From an uncultured Flavobacteriales bacterium (lineage in GTDB: Bacteria; Bacteroidota; Bacteroidia; Flavobacteriales_D; Crocinitomicaceae): 62,863 bases of DNA. Numbering within the stretch: position 1 is the first letter of the stretch; each line of letters opens with the position of its first letter. The notes beneath the pieces were generated by a model. It made no database searches. It was not told where the DNA came from and saw only the letters and a list, made by a program, of their open reading frames with translations. This document shows positions 23,801 through 33,586 of the stretch, piece after piece. The position numbers were made by a program, and so were the translations under genes. The stretch lies in assembly GCA_913020765.1 (NCBI GenBank), contig CAJWAO010000004.1, forward strand, positions 1 through 62,863. The letters are read 5' to 3'.

Positions 23801-26800
23801 AATAATTTATCCTTTTTACGTTTTGGCACTGCCTCCGAATTTACCTCATTGATATCCAGCTCAGCATCAAGTACCAATGCAGTCAATAACTTCACAGATT
23901 CACCAAACTCAGGCCCTTGCTCTTCACCAGAATCAAAGCGAATGGTTTCAACACGCTCACTAAATGATTTGCGACCATCCTCAGGATTAAATGACTCCAC
24001 TTCCCCATCAACCGAGTTTCTTAAAACATTCGTATCTCGTTGCGAACCATTCGGCTTGTTGTTTGGCTTTGAGCGACTGTCTTGCTGGGTCACGTCATCA
24101 TTATCGTCAGCTACATTTTTTGTTGTATAATCGTCGAACTCAGTCAATTTCTCGGCCGCCAAAGAAGTATTATCGACCGTATCACTCAAAAGTTGACTTG
24201 GGTTATTTTCAGTCACTTTTTGAGTGGGCACCTCCTCTGAAGCTATGACTTGATCAGCCGAGGCTGTTTTCGTAAATTCTTGTTCTTTCTGGACGGCAGC
24301 AACCAACTCTTGAACCTCATCTATTTCGTTTTCATTAACTGCTACTTCTGCTCTATTATCAGTAGTCCCATACTTTTGACGCTTATTGACTTCGGTAGAT
24401 TGTTTTTTCTCTTCGGCAGAGGCTTCCGTTATTTCATCTTTCGAAATTTGGTCACGAGAAGATTCAATAATTTCATTAGAGCGATCTATGCTATTTTGTA
24501 TTTTACCTGACTCCTCCGTCACTTCAGTTGCCTGATTTTCTTTATTAGATACCAGCTCGTTCTGAATTTCTTGGCTATCCTTATTCATCGTATTTACGGT
24601 GTCAGGTGCTTTTGCAGAAGCAGAAATCTCTTCACTACTCTGAGGCTCAAGTGTAGGTTGCCCCTTTAACATACCTTGGGTTGAAACTGCTGATTTAGTA
24701 TCGGTTAAATCCGTATTCAACGCGTTACTAAGCAGCTCTTTTTTATTTGGTTCTTGGAGGATACTCTCATTGTCCTGAGTACCATTATTTAATGAGGGAG
24801 TACCTTGTTGAGAATCTTCGGATACTAAAATGTCAGTGTTTCTTTCGCGCTCAGTTTTTGCAGATGTAAAAGATCCCTTTCCATCATCAATTACTTGATT
24901 TGCTGATTGAATTTTCGAGTTTTCCTCAACGTTTTGTATTAACGTAGAAACGTCCTGTTCTTGACTGTTCTTTTTCTTAAGCGTATTGTTGCTATCATTC
25001 GAGGCCAGAGGTTCACTAATGGAAGCAATACCTTGTGTATCATCGTTTGTAGAAGTAGTTCTGCCTGGTTCTTGATTTTCATTTTTCTCAACAGGCTCAT
25101 TACTTTTATTAGAGGCTGTAGTTCTGCTGACTGAATAAATATTTTCGGTATCAACATCTGAAGGTTCTATTTTGGATAAAGACTCATCGTCTATGACCAA
25201 TCTGTCAGAGGCCCTTATTTTTTGTAGTTCTGTATCTTTAGGAATTTTCTCAGAAATTGTGGAATCCAATGTTTCCATAAATTCCACCGAATTGGGCGGT
25301 AGTTCTTTAACTGTAGGCGTGGTATTTTTAGTTAATTTATCCTGATTTGGACTAGATTTTGGATCTAGTTGCTTACCATTATATTCTGGCGTTGGCTCAC
25401 CATTCACTGAATCTGTCTGTTTCTTTATCTCGTTATTTTTCAATTGATTATCATCCGTATTGAGATTCGCAAGTATTTCTCGTGTTGTCCCAAGATTTTG
25501 GCCGTCGGTATAATTATCCGGTATCTTCTTTTGACGATCAGATGATGGATTGTAAATGTCTTTATTTATACTCTCTTTCTCCTCTTTTTTAGAACCCTCA
25601 ATCAATTTTAGCTCTGCCACTGACTCCTCAGTATTTGAATCAAAATCGCGCAATTCAGGTACCTTTTCATTTATTGTTTTTTCATTGCGTTTACCTTGAA
25701 TTTCAGGAGATAAAACAGAGGAAAGAAGCGTTTGTGAGGTATCAGATTCTCTATTGGTGGCAATCATTTGGTTTTGTTCATCATCATCGACAGAAGGATG
25801 AGTTTTGGACAGAGCGTTAATAATCGATTCTGAGTCCTGAATCATTTTATTTACTTTGTTTTCAGCGACCAAATCTTCTTGAGCTTCAAATTGATTCAAG
25901 GCTTGAATGTGCTCATATTCACTCGCAAGTATTACTGTGTCTTGCGCTGACCTGTTCAACGCAGAGCTGCGCACTCTAAGTCGTTCCTCATTCTGATTGC
26001 TCTTGAGCGTCTTGAGAGATTGACTTGCCTCCTTTCTATCTCTCGCGTAGAGCTCGGCTGAAGCGTATTTGTCGACATTAATTTCATCGTTAAGCGCTTG
26101 TAGTTCATTCTCAAGATCATTTCCGTCAGCATCTATCAAGGTAATATTTAGTAAGCCCTCTCTGGCATATATAAGCTGACCTTCAAGTACCTCATATTTT
26201 TCATCCAATACCCGCTTGTCTTTATCTAGAGTATAAATACTTCTTTCCACTAGATCAATAGAATCTGACAAAGCCTCCCAGGTCTCAATATTGGAGACGG
26301 ATCTTTGTTCGAAAACAAGTTCCGCTTTCAAGTTAGCTAATTCTTTTAATTCCGAAGACCTTGCATCAATCAAGGCTTGAATTTCTACTTGCCTCGATTC
26401 CATTTCTGTAAGCTCCTTGCGTACCTTTTTCGCGAGGGAACTCATATTTAAAAATCCTAGATCCAATATGGATTCAGAGCGTAGCATTTGACTTAATGAA
26501 TCTTTATTACCGGATACAAGTAATGCGTCGGCAGTTTTATTGAACTCCGTGACCCTAGCATACATTTGCTGAAGAGTATCTAAATCAATCATCTCTGCAT
26601 TGTATTCCTTTTGTCCCAATAGTGCGGAAACTATAATCTTTCGATCTATGAGTAAATCATATAATATTGGATTCAAGGAATCAACATCCGTTGTTGTTAA
26701 TTTATTATTCTGCAGAACAATTAAATCAATTTTTTCGTCAACCTCATCGTTTTTTGCATAGAGCTCATTTATATTTTCAATAAGCTTTATTTTCTGACGT

Positions 26801-28341
26801 ATTTGATCCTCTAGTTCAACTTCTAAATCTATGTAATCATTTATTTTAGCTTGGATTTCATCGTCTTCCATAGGCATAGATTTCATAGCGAGTTCCATTT
26901 CCGAGGTGGCATCAATGGTTTTCGTATTAACCATAAGTTTTTCAAACTCGTTGAGCTCTATACTTTCGATATCTACAACCATATCCGAAGTTTGAATTAG
27001 GTTTTGATCATAAATAATTGTTTCACGAGAGTCCTCCATTTTATAGCTTACGTTTAGCTCAAATTCAAAACCTTCCACACGCGGAGGAATATCAATTGTA
27101 TCCTCGAACATGCGTTCTGAACCATCAATTTCAGCCTCAATAAAATATTCCCCTGGTGCTGGAACGATGAAATATAGTGTTCCGAGATCATTCGTTTTGA
27201 AAGGACCAAACTTTTCTTTTGAAAGTCCATTGGTAATGTAAAAAACGGCAGACGTATTTTTAGTATCTATATAATCCTTAAAATAAAGACTTGCGACTAA
27301 CGAGGACAAGACAGGAGCATTAAACCTGGCCTCAACAACGGATATCCCACCAATATCTTGATTTCGATCCGTAGAAAAAATCACATTTTCAGTTGGTAAA
27401 TTTGGTATGAATAAGAAATCATTGGCCGTTGAGGAATACGGAAAGTTAAGGTTTTCAACCTCCTCAGCTTTCAATGTTTCACGCGATAATTTGGCACGAA
27501 ATAAATCATATCCTCCCATGGAATTATGACCACTAGAGCTAAAGTATAAATAGCCCGAACGTTCATCATAAAAAGGAAAATCCTCATCTAAAGAGGTATT
27601 TATGTCGGAATAAAGTCTTTGTGGTGGATCCCAGTTATTATTTTGGTTCTTTTTCTGATAGAAAATATCTTTTCCAGATTCAATAACATTTGAATAACTT
27701 GAGAAAAAGCGATATTTCATTCCCCTTTTAAAAACATATTTGGGGGTGAAATTTTTCTTCGTATTGTACTTTTTACCAAAATCCTGTTGAGAATAAAGCT
27801 TATAGTTAATGGAGTCAAATACGTATGCCGAAAAATAATCCTCCACATTTTTTTGAGCTTGTCTAAGCACTTGAATCGCGCGAGGACTCTTTAAAAGTTC
27901 TTTGGCATTTTGGCAACGCTTAATTTCTTCGGATGCACCGAGATGTGGACTTTTCTTTGTCTTCAGGCTAATGTAATTCGCATACATATCAATTGCATTG
28001 TCGAACTGATAATTGATGTGATATAGTCGACCTTTATAGTAGTATACCTCAGGGGGACAATCAGATTGCTCTAAAAGATAATTGAAGTATTTCTCAGCAG
28101 ACTTGGGATTCTTTGTATAAAATAAACATACGGCATAACAGTAATTGTAATCAATATTTTTCAAATCATTCGAAAGCAATTGTCGGTAACCATCAATGGC
28201 CTGCGCGTATTTTTGCTTTTCAAAAAAAGATCTTGAAGATTTAACAAGTTGGTTCTCCGACTGAGCAATACAAATATCGATTCCTGCCCAAATAAAACAG
28301 AAAATGAGAACGAAACGATATGTTATTCGAATTAGAACCAA
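20824..28341 (-). CDS. Giant TPR/PD40/coiled-coil/SPOR envelope protein (2505 residues)
   Basis: Signal peptide at residues 1-26, then TPR-like helices (about 30-160), a PD40 beta-propeller segment with YLYFSSSGHNSMGGYDLF near 260, and a carboxypeptidase-regulatory-like beta domain (about 345-430). A coiled coil fills about 480-790. A low-complexity acidic, Ser/Asn/Glu-rich stretch covers about 830-1460, and another coiled coil about 1490-1740. Two SPOR-like domains follow, at about 2020-2100 (FRVQVGAFRRPV) and 2215-2290 (YSVQVGAFNRKI). The N-terminal order matches T9SS PorE-like OmpA proteins, but peptidoglycan attachment would be through SPOR rather than OmpA. No frameshift interrupts the 7.5 kb frame. 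It sits between plsY and clpS. Function is inferred only: a periplasmic scaffold. Confidence 0.85.
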   Translation of the reverse strand: MVLIRITYRFVLIFCFIWAGIDICIAQSENQLVKSSRSFFEKQKYAQAIDGYRQLLSNDLKNIDYNYCYAVCLFYTKNPKSAEKYFNYLLEQSDCPPEVYYYKGRLYHINYQFDNAIDMYANYISLKTKKSPHLGASEEIKRCQNAKELLKSPRAIQVLRQAQKNVEDYFSAYVFDSINYKLYSQQDFGKKYNTKKNFTPKYVFKRGMKYRFFSSYSNVIESGKDIFYQKKNQNNNWDPPQRLYSDINTSLDEDFPFYDERSGYLYFSSSGHNSMGGYDLFRAKLSRETLKAEEVENLNFPYSSTANDFLFIPNLPTENVIFSTDRNQDIGGISVVEARFNAPVLSSLVASLYFKDYIDTKNTSAVFYITNGLSKEKFGPFKTNDLGTLYFIVPAPGEYFIEAEIDGSERMFEDTIDIPPRVEGFEFELNVSYKMEDSRETIIYDQNLIQTSDMVVDIESIELNEFEKLMVNTKTIDATSEMELAMKSMPMEDDEIQAKINDYIDLEVELEDQIRQKIKLIENINELYAKNDEVDEKIDLIVLQNNKLTTTDVDSLNPILYDLLIDRKIIVSALLGQKEYNAEMIDLDTLQQMYARVTEFNKTADALLVSGNKDSLSQMLRSESILDLGFLNMSSLAKKVRKELTEMESRQVEIQALIDARSSELKELANLKAELVFEQRSVSNIETWEALSDSIDLVERSIYTLDKDKRVLDEKYEVLEGQLIYAREGLLNITLIDADGNDLENELQALNDEINVDKYASAELYARDRKEASQSLKTLKSNQNEERLRVRSSALNRSAQDTVILASEYEHIQALNQFEAQEDLVAENKVNKMIQDSESIINALSKTHPSVDDDEQNQMIATNRESDTSQTLLSSVLSPEIQGKRNEKTINEKVPELRDFDSNTEESVAELKLIEGSKKEEKESINKDIYNPSSDRQKKIPDNYTDGQNLGTTREILANLNTDDNQLKNNEIKKQTDSVNGEPTPEYNGKQLDPKSSPNQDKLTKNTTPTVKELPPNSVEFMETLDSTISEKIPKDTELQKIRASDRLVIDDESLSKIEPSDVDTENIYSVSRTTASNKSNEPVEKNENQEPGRTTSTNDDTQGIASISEPLASNDSNNTLKKKNSQEQDVSTLIQNVEENSKIQSANQVIDDGKGSFTSAKTERERNTDILVSEDSQQGTPSLNNGTQDNESILQEPNKKELLSNALNTDLTDTKSAVSTQGMLKGQPTLEPQSSEEISASAKAPDTVNTMNKDSQEIQNELVSNKENQATEVTEESGKIQNSIDRSNEIIESSRDQISKDEITEASAEEKKQSTEVNKRQKYGTTDNRAEVAVNENEIDEVQELVAAVQKEQEFTKTASADQVIASEEVPTQKVTENNPSQLLSDTVDNTSLAAEKLTEFDDYTTKNVADDNDDVTQQDSRSKPNNKPNGSQRDTNVLRNSVDGEVESFNPEDGRKSFSERVETIRFDSGEEQGPEFGESVKLLTALVLDAELDINEVNSEAVPKRKKDKLLFDNKREEQEASLAYFQNELNLELTNQNIENKYLKLKSTLPGVQFETIDNLNAQLLEIQIKEQDLNERLSRTKSQNEISMLKKLIEANRSRKLMIEEELLQMQSFERNELQVAIKAVNEKKIASILASESYLSYVEKRQKLQEANDLLNELKEKNRSQMMALDASLRLATNEKSLTEAQKQMVKEIRKLQQAILYLEEEVRLRNSNLVLENASAEYEYLYQNEVNPSIISNESIVVTSLKDLIQVQENLKGKTNKNDPLASSKESTVITVESQDDAVNQSQNSDVSKNSIPNVSNQFNVFSNDSAKTIFSEEMSSETQLTNTLIQIKDPLSVLESANYKSYVQDRILANRLAKDIVNVQNISSSRDSSSIAQIKTQISKEAEDELALKNEIDSKISRKSTDNQNISLTDKDLEKTYSYVNESKLTLIRKKLDKVIKSLAAYDSSMVYEALLRNEFTEPKVEGAASLEESLNSLDLVDYSDNELIKSDFTVLKQEVISKNKDVFEIDNSNPSGLNFRVQVGAFRRPVRQNVYREFTPVSGQKLSNGLIVYMAGYFNSSSSAVEAQKQIRSFGYSDAFIVAYCNDERLPFWKGKEYERNGTCIADRDNRFIALNNSTNSNRGDLMEKDNSAKSSELSEENASTRPNNGSSVIKTENPQSSSDSERINQEIIDQESRTDARLRNTNSYNNLSKIQAGRSVGGVNVSGLFYSVQVGAFNRKIRGSELSKIRELDFYESNGLYRYSSGKFLTIDEARLRKTEVVNNGISDAFLVVFYNGKRITMQEARDLLEANGSSVLYRKKDEENSNTVSRNNLVDVKINQTNRISEPPLENELISAPKSLTSELKAVLKRPAESRTIKIIDKAKAPNDEMIVYSLQTDSLDKNSIERLNRVGVFHYNQDSSMIISQAFKTSSINSMLSFYTNGMGIDNFDPNGFVIHTIKMNSTLDGALGDWLLRSNKTIGFTRLNNDIYLNFYLSSETEKDLLMGELEKLRNN

Positions 28342-28369
28342 TTTTAGATCAATTTTAAACTCGTAGAGT

Positions 28370-28999
28370 TTACGCTTTACGCTTCAAAAAGTTCATTTTA
28401 TTTTCTTCGCCACGCAAGAGCCTTTGCATATTTTTACGATGGGAAAACAGAACAATTACGGATATGACAATTGAAAAAATGATCATTATTCTTGCGTCCT
28501 CTAGCATGAAAAAATAACTTACGAAGGGAAACAATAATGAGGCGACGATAGCACCTAAAGAAACGTATTTCCAAACTGCAAAAACCAATATAAAACAACC
28601 CAAACATATAAAAGCGGTCTCTGGATTAATGGCAATAATGATACCAAGAGTACTTGCCACCCCCTTGCCTCCTTTGAACTTGGCAAATATTGGGAAAATA
28701 TGTCCTATAATTGCACAAAAAGATGCAATAAGCTGAAGGATCAAAACCTCATCCTTAAATCCAACATACATATGGGGTAGAAATAATGGGATCGAAGCAG
28801 CTATATAACCTTTTAGTATGTCTATCATCAAGACCATTGTTCCAGACTTATTTCCAAACACTCGAAAGGTATTGGTTGCGCCAGCATTCTTACTTCCGTG
28901 TTCCCGAATATCCATGCCATGAACGGCTTTTCCAACCCAAACAGCAGAAGGAATTGATCCCAACATGTAGCCAATAAATATTACGATTAGAAACAGCAT
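28370..28999 (-). CDS. plsY: Acyl-phosphate:glycerol-3-phosphate acyltransferase
   Basis: Inner-membrane enzyme that makes lysophosphatidate from acyl-phosphate and glycerol-3-phosphate. The 209 residues contain the PlsY signatures GSIPSAVWVGK, DIREHGSKNAGATNTFR and the glycine-rich FKGGKGVASTLG. Five to six hydrophobic helices are visible. It starts one base after the 1526-residue gene's stop and lies 28 bases before the giant gene. Both neighbours are exported proteins, so this is the only phospholipid-synthesis gene in the string. Confidence 0.95.
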   Translation of the reverse strand: MLFLIVIFIGYMLGSIPSAVWVGKAVHGMDIREHGSKNAGATNTFRVFGNKSGTMVLMIDILKGYIAASIPLFLPHMYVGFKDEVLILQLIASFCAIIGHIFPIFAKFKGGKGVASTLGIIIAINPETAFICLGCFILVFAVWKYVSLGAIVASLLFPFVSYFFMLEDARIMIIFSIVISVIVLFSHRKNMQRLLRGEENKMNFLKRKA

Positions 29000-29000
29000 A

Positions 29001-32000
29001 TTATCGTTTGAGTGACATTATTTGAAACATCTCCCCTTCATCAAAAATAGCAAATCCAAAATTCTTCACCTTTCTCTTATCAGGCTTTATTGATTCTAAC
29101 TCTTTGAAGAATTCCATATCACTGGTAAACATCTTCAATTCACCATCTCTCTTGCCTCGCTCATATTTCCACCAATTTTGGCGTTTCATTAATTTATCCT
29201 CTAAAATCAATTCAAATCCGGACGGAACATTTGACGATGTTTTTTTCAAAAATAATATCTGCCCAGGAACCTTCTTTAAAACCGCCAAATCTCCAATAGA
29301 AAAAAGAACCAACTTTGAATTTCGAGAACGTAGACCAGAAATTGCGTCACCGTCGGCATTCTTAGGCAATGAATAGGACTCAAGTCGGAGATCAGGAATT
29401 AAAAACGTAGTATTCAAAAAAGAAGGCATCTTTCTCAATTTATCCTCATCATATTCTTTGAATATTTTTTCTCCTTTTTCACGACCGTCTCCCAAAACTG
29501 CAAATACATTTGTCAACTCATCTTGTGTTTTACGATCAAAGGTATATTCACTAAGAGAGTCAGAAAGGCTAACCTGATTGGATAATTTATTTACAATAGA
29601 TTTTGGCAACGGAATATCTATTTTCGAAGTAACCCGAATTATTGTCTTTTCTTGTTTTAAATTATAAGCTATAGTTCCATATGAGGTTACATTTACAGGT
29701 GCCAAATCAATACCTAAATCTATTTTACCTATTCCTGAAATTAGACAAGAACCATCTTTTAATGAGATAGAATTGGTTTCAAATGGATTTATCGGATTAT
29801 TGAGCTTGTCGGAAATTTCAAATCGCGAATTTTCATAATCATAAGAAACTTTGCCATTTGCGCTAAATAAATAAGAATCAGTATTGAAATCCTTGGATGA
29901 TAAAAATGTTGGATAGATCTGTATACTATCAGAGTTATCGGCATCACGCCATAAAAAGCCAACTGCTAAGGCATCACCCTCTTTATTTTTTAAATTGTCA
30001 GAAACAGGAATGCTCACATTCTCAGCAATGATTGTATCCTCAAAGTACATCCAAGACTTGTCAAATGAGCAATCGTGAACGATTCTTGTATATCCTTCAC
30101 AAATAACACCCTTGTTCTTCGAAGCTATATCCATGGAACCATAATACTCAAATTTATCACTAAATTGAAAATGAATATCTTCAGGAATTATTGCTTTTGC
30201 AACAGTTTGTATTTTATCAAAACGAATGGATCTTACCGCCAATTTCGTAGCAAGGCTATCTTGGTCGTAATATAGATAATTCCCAATACCATTAAACTCA
30301 TTTCTTCCCAGAACTTTAAGGGTAACATCAGTAAACTCATGTAATTTTGTGACCCTATTCGCTACAACTCTAGCATTTTCAAAGGTATCAATGACTGCAT
30401 TTTTGAGGACATTGACCCGTCTTCCTTTTGGGTATATATAAGCATCTCCCAACTCGAGAAAATCAACTTTATAGCAATTAATGGTCTCATTTTTCAAATC
30501 ATATTGAGCACTTATCGATTTAAATTGCAAAGAATCTTGCTCTTTGTCTAAAGAGAAGAAATTGTTGGCAACAATTCCTGCACTACTTTCAAAATTGGTT
30601 TCTGTACCCTTATTCTTTTCAAAGTCAATACTCTCTCCGTCCATCTGCCAGATAAATTTATCCATCTGACAATAAAACTTATTACTTGGGAATTTAATTC
30701 GTTTTGAGCCGCTTGAATTGAATGTACCCCGTCGATCTTTAAAAGAAACATGTGATTTGAGTCCATCAGATTGAATTGCCAAAGGATTCTCTCCGTATTT
30801 TGCAAATCGATTTCGAAGCGTAAATGAGGCAGAGTCAGAAAATATATCACTTGATTTAAAATTATACGAATCTGAAACGAGTAATGCATCCATTAAATCA
30901 ATTCTACCGGACCCAACCATACCCGTCTCCGTAATCGAAATTCCTCCATCCAATACACATTCACCATTAAACATGCCTATGTATGAATCACGGTAAGATT
31001 CAATACTTAAGACTTTTAACCTTGGCTTGAAAGACATTTTAGCCAACTCACACTGAGCCTCAGGATATTCTGTGCCGTTTTCGATTTCCTTACTAAAAAA
31101 ATTTGCCAATCCAATAGTGGAGTCTGGCAAAAACGTCAGCTTTTTAGATGTTGCAGTAGCTTGTAGAAAATTAATCGTCCCTGCCCCCTGTAAGCCATTG
31201 TTCGATAATACGATTCTGTTTTGATACATCGATTCTGTCTCATAAAATGGATATCCCTCTTCGGGTGCCTCGGTGATAAAGCCAAATGAATAGTCATTCA
31301 TAATACGCAAAGGCTCCCTTAGAACTGGAAAGATTCCATCCGAAACAAGTCGGCCTTCCAACCTCAACTCTTTTTCATTGAAGTTATCCAAACTATCAAG
31401 AATAAAAGGGTCAATCACATAGTAAAATCGAGTACTATCATATGCGCCATTTATAATATTTTTAGAACTATACAGAATCCTTAGTTCCTTTTTAACATCT
31501 AGATAAGGAAAGTTTGAATTGTAACGATTTCGCCCTGACCTCAATGTGGAATCATCTATATACAAGGTACCCTTAAAATCTGAAAATGAACTTGCCATAT
31601 CTATAGGGCCATCACCATCTCTAGAACTGAGGGGGTTTACACTTAAGTATGCCTCACTCGCACTATCAATTGAAATACTGAAAGAGTCGTAGTCAAAAGA
31701 CGAATGAATAGAATGAGCTAAAAACTTTCCAGACTGTATCCAACCAGAAACCTTCATGTCCCTATTCTCATAAATTTTTAGGTAAGAAGAATCTGGATAG
31801 AATGAAGTACGCTGTTTTGAGGAAAGCATTACCCGTTCTACCTCATTGAGGTAAATCTCCTGAAGATCAACATCTACATACGCATAACACGGTTGTTGCT
31901 TTCTTCTTTGAGACGTTCGTAAAAAATCCTTTTCAAGGTTTTGTAAGTATGGATCATTGGCAATCTGAGCGGCTGAAGCATTTAAAACCTTTGGTCTCAA

Positions 32001-33581
32001 ATCACATACAAAGCTGAGCTCATCATAATCTTTATCACCTTTAGAAGATAGTGCATAATTCAATAACTTTTGCTCTACGATTACCTCCTTGGAATTCGAT
32101 GTGTATCGAATAAAACCTGAACTTGCAATATCAATAAGCTGAGATTTGCATTGACTTATCGTTTTTCTTAAGGCGCTAGCCACTTGACCAACAGGTAATG
32201 AATTTGTCTCTAGCGCTATGCTGAGGTTCGCAATTTCGATCAATGGATTCACATTCCCTATACCGGCAAACCTCTGAAAAGCCCGCTGATCGAAATAATC
32301 CCAAGAATCCACAAATGCATACTTTTGCTCTTGAGCTGTCCCCACCTCGTAAGTAAACATTGGGAAAGCACTGTTCAAGGTCCAAGAAAGTAATGGCGCC
32401 TTAATAAAAAGCTTAAAATAACTATCACTAAAGGGCAATAAATTACTTCCTTTTTTATTTGCAGTTACACGCAACTCCTTATTTGATTCATCCCAATAAA
32501 AGAGCGTATTTTTAGCGAAAAGTGAATCTTCACCCTTGTAATACATGCAGAGGTCAGCATCTCTTGCAATAATTTGATCTGGATTCATTAAGAATTTCAA
32601 TGCACGAATTTCGAACAATTTTCGATTCTTGTAATTAAGTTTGACTTTGGCAAGATTACCTGGTTCACCAGTACCAATAAAATCAGCACCCTGCAACGAA
32701 AATCCGCCATCATAATCCAATTGATCTCGCAGGCCTTCAATTTTCAATCTTTTTTCAAAAGAATTAAATATAGGACTCGATTCGCCTAATTTTAAATTAA
32801 ATAGCGTTTTATCCTTCAGCCGGCCTAAAATCGGTTCCTTAAAATAAGGTGTTGTCAAGGCGACGGTATCCACCTTTAGAATTGATTCACGCGCATTTAC
32901 AGTGTAGCCGCGGATCTCAGCGAACGTTTCTTCCTTCGGAAAGTTTACCTTTTCCCATGTAATTTTACCCCCTCTACCAAACCACCGCTTCTTTTTAACA
33001 TCGAAATAACCCGAAGTATTCTGAATAACAATACTATCCACTGGGCCAGATTGATAAACGAAACATTTCAAATTTGTAGAAGAAATATGGACCTGAGGAC
33101 CAGTTTTGTGTACCACCCAATAGGGTGTACTTCCGTGAAATATCCATTTGTGGTTGTTCTCAGAATAAAAGGAAAATTCTCCGAAAAAATTTAGAGAAAA
33201 AACAATAAAGTCATGAATTAAATCCTTACGCTGACCATCAACTTTATTGTCAAACAGCTTATGCCATTTTGAAACAAATGAGGAAGGGAAGACGGACTTT
33301 TTTTGATCTATGGCAATATGGATCAATGCCATAATATCAGCTCCTGAAAAATTTCCATCATGTAGGTAATTACAACGTTTTACAAGCCGCTCAAATTCAT
33401 TATTACTAAAATCTGAGCTTATTACAAATGGTGCAAATTCTTTTTTAAGGAAGTGCTGAAAAGACTCAATAGGAAAGGACTTCGACAATTCTTTTACAAA
33501 TTTTTCTTTGTTACTCGAATAACGCTGAGCACTCAGCGCTGTTGCAAAAAGAATCGCGCAAAATAACAGAATTGCTTTCAT
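29001..33581 (-). CDS. Large exported beta-rich protein of unknown function (1526 residues)
   Basis: I do not recognise a named family. A signal peptide (MKAILLFCAILFATALSAQ) is followed by a helical region to about residue 130. About 1350 residues then consist mostly of predicted beta-strands. Recurrent short patterns occur, such as GAGTINFLQATATSKKLTF (near 795) and GSGRIDLMDALLVSDSYNF (near 889), which look like units of a repeated beta structure of the OstA or TamB kind. No catalytic motif, lipobox, T9SS tail or C-terminal beta-barrel signature is visible. It begins 5 bases after prmA and ends one base before plsY. An outer-envelope structural or lipid-handling role is a guess from context. 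Confidence 0.75.
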   Translation of the reverse strand: MKAILLFCAILFATALSAQRYSSNKEKFVKELSKSFPIESFQHFLKKEFAPFVISSDFSNNEFERLVKRCNYLHDGNFSGADIMALIHIAIDQKKSVFPSSFVSKWHKLFDNKVDGQRKDLIHDFIVFSLNFFGEFSFYSENNHKWIFHGSTPYWVVHKTGPQVHISSTNLKCFVYQSGPVDSIVIQNTSGYFDVKKKRWFGRGGKITWEKVNFPKEETFAEIRGYTVNARESILKVDTVALTTPYFKEPILGRLKDKTLFNLKLGESSPIFNSFEKRLKIEGLRDQLDYDGGFSLQGADFIGTGEPGNLAKVKLNYKNRKLFEIRALKFLMNPDQIIARDADLCMYYKGEDSLFAKNTLFYWDESNKELRVTANKKGSNLLPFSDSYFKLFIKAPLLSWTLNSAFPMFTYEVGTAQEQKYAFVDSWDYFDQRAFQRFAGIGNVNPLIEIANLSIALETNSLPVGQVASALRKTISQCKSQLIDIASSGFIRYTSNSKEVIVEQKLLNYALSSKGDKDYDELSFVCDLRPKVLNASAAQIANDPYLQNLEKDFLRTSQRRKQQPCYAYVDVDLQEIYLNEVERVMLSSKQRTSFYPDSSYLKIYENRDMKVSGWIQSGKFLAHSIHSSFDYDSFSISIDSASEAYLSVNPLSSRDGDGPIDMASSFSDFKGTLYIDDSTLRSGRNRYNSNFPYLDVKKELRILYSSKNIINGAYDSTRFYYVIDPFILDSLDNFNEKELRLEGRLVSDGIFPVLREPLRIMNDYSFGFITEAPEEGYPFYETESMYQNRIVLSNNGLQGAGTINFLQATATSKKLTFLPDSTIGLANFFSKEIENGTEYPEAQCELAKMSFKPRLKVLSIESYRDSYIGMFNGECVLDGGISITETGMVGSGRIDLMDALLVSDSYNFKSSDIFSDSASFTLRNRFAKYGENPLAIQSDGLKSHVSFKDRRGTFNSSGSKRIKFPSNKFYCQMDKFIWQMDGESIDFEKNKGTETNFESSAGIVANNFFSLDKEQDSLQFKSISAQYDLKNETINCYKVDFLELGDAYIYPKGRRVNVLKNAVIDTFENARVVANRVTKLHEFTDVTLKVLGRNEFNGIGNYLYYDQDSLATKLAVRSIRFDKIQTVAKAIIPEDIHFQFSDKFEYYGSMDIASKNKGVICEGYTRIVHDCSFDKSWMYFEDTIIAENVSIPVSDNLKNKEGDALAVGFLWRDADNSDSIQIYPTFLSSKDFNTDSYLFSANGKVSYDYENSRFEISDKLNNPINPFETNSISLKDGSCLISGIGKIDLGIDLAPVNVTSYGTIAYNLKQEKTIIRVTSKIDIPLPKSIVNKLSNQVSLSDSLSEYTFDRKTQDELTNVFAVLGDGREKGEKIFKEYDEDKLRKMPSFLNTTFLIPDLRLESYSLPKNADGDAISGLRSRNSKLVLFSIGDLAVLKKVPGQILFLKKTSSNVPSGFELILEDKLMKRQNWWKYERGKRDGELKMFTSDMEFFKELESIKPDKRKVKNFGFAIFDEGEMFQIMSLKR

Positions 33582-33586
33582 TGAGC

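Noticed and set aside
24000-25850. Possible DNA repeat array or CRISPR in the giant gene
   Set aside because: The DNA only reflects low-complexity protein; no repeat of constant length and spacing is present and the frame stays open.
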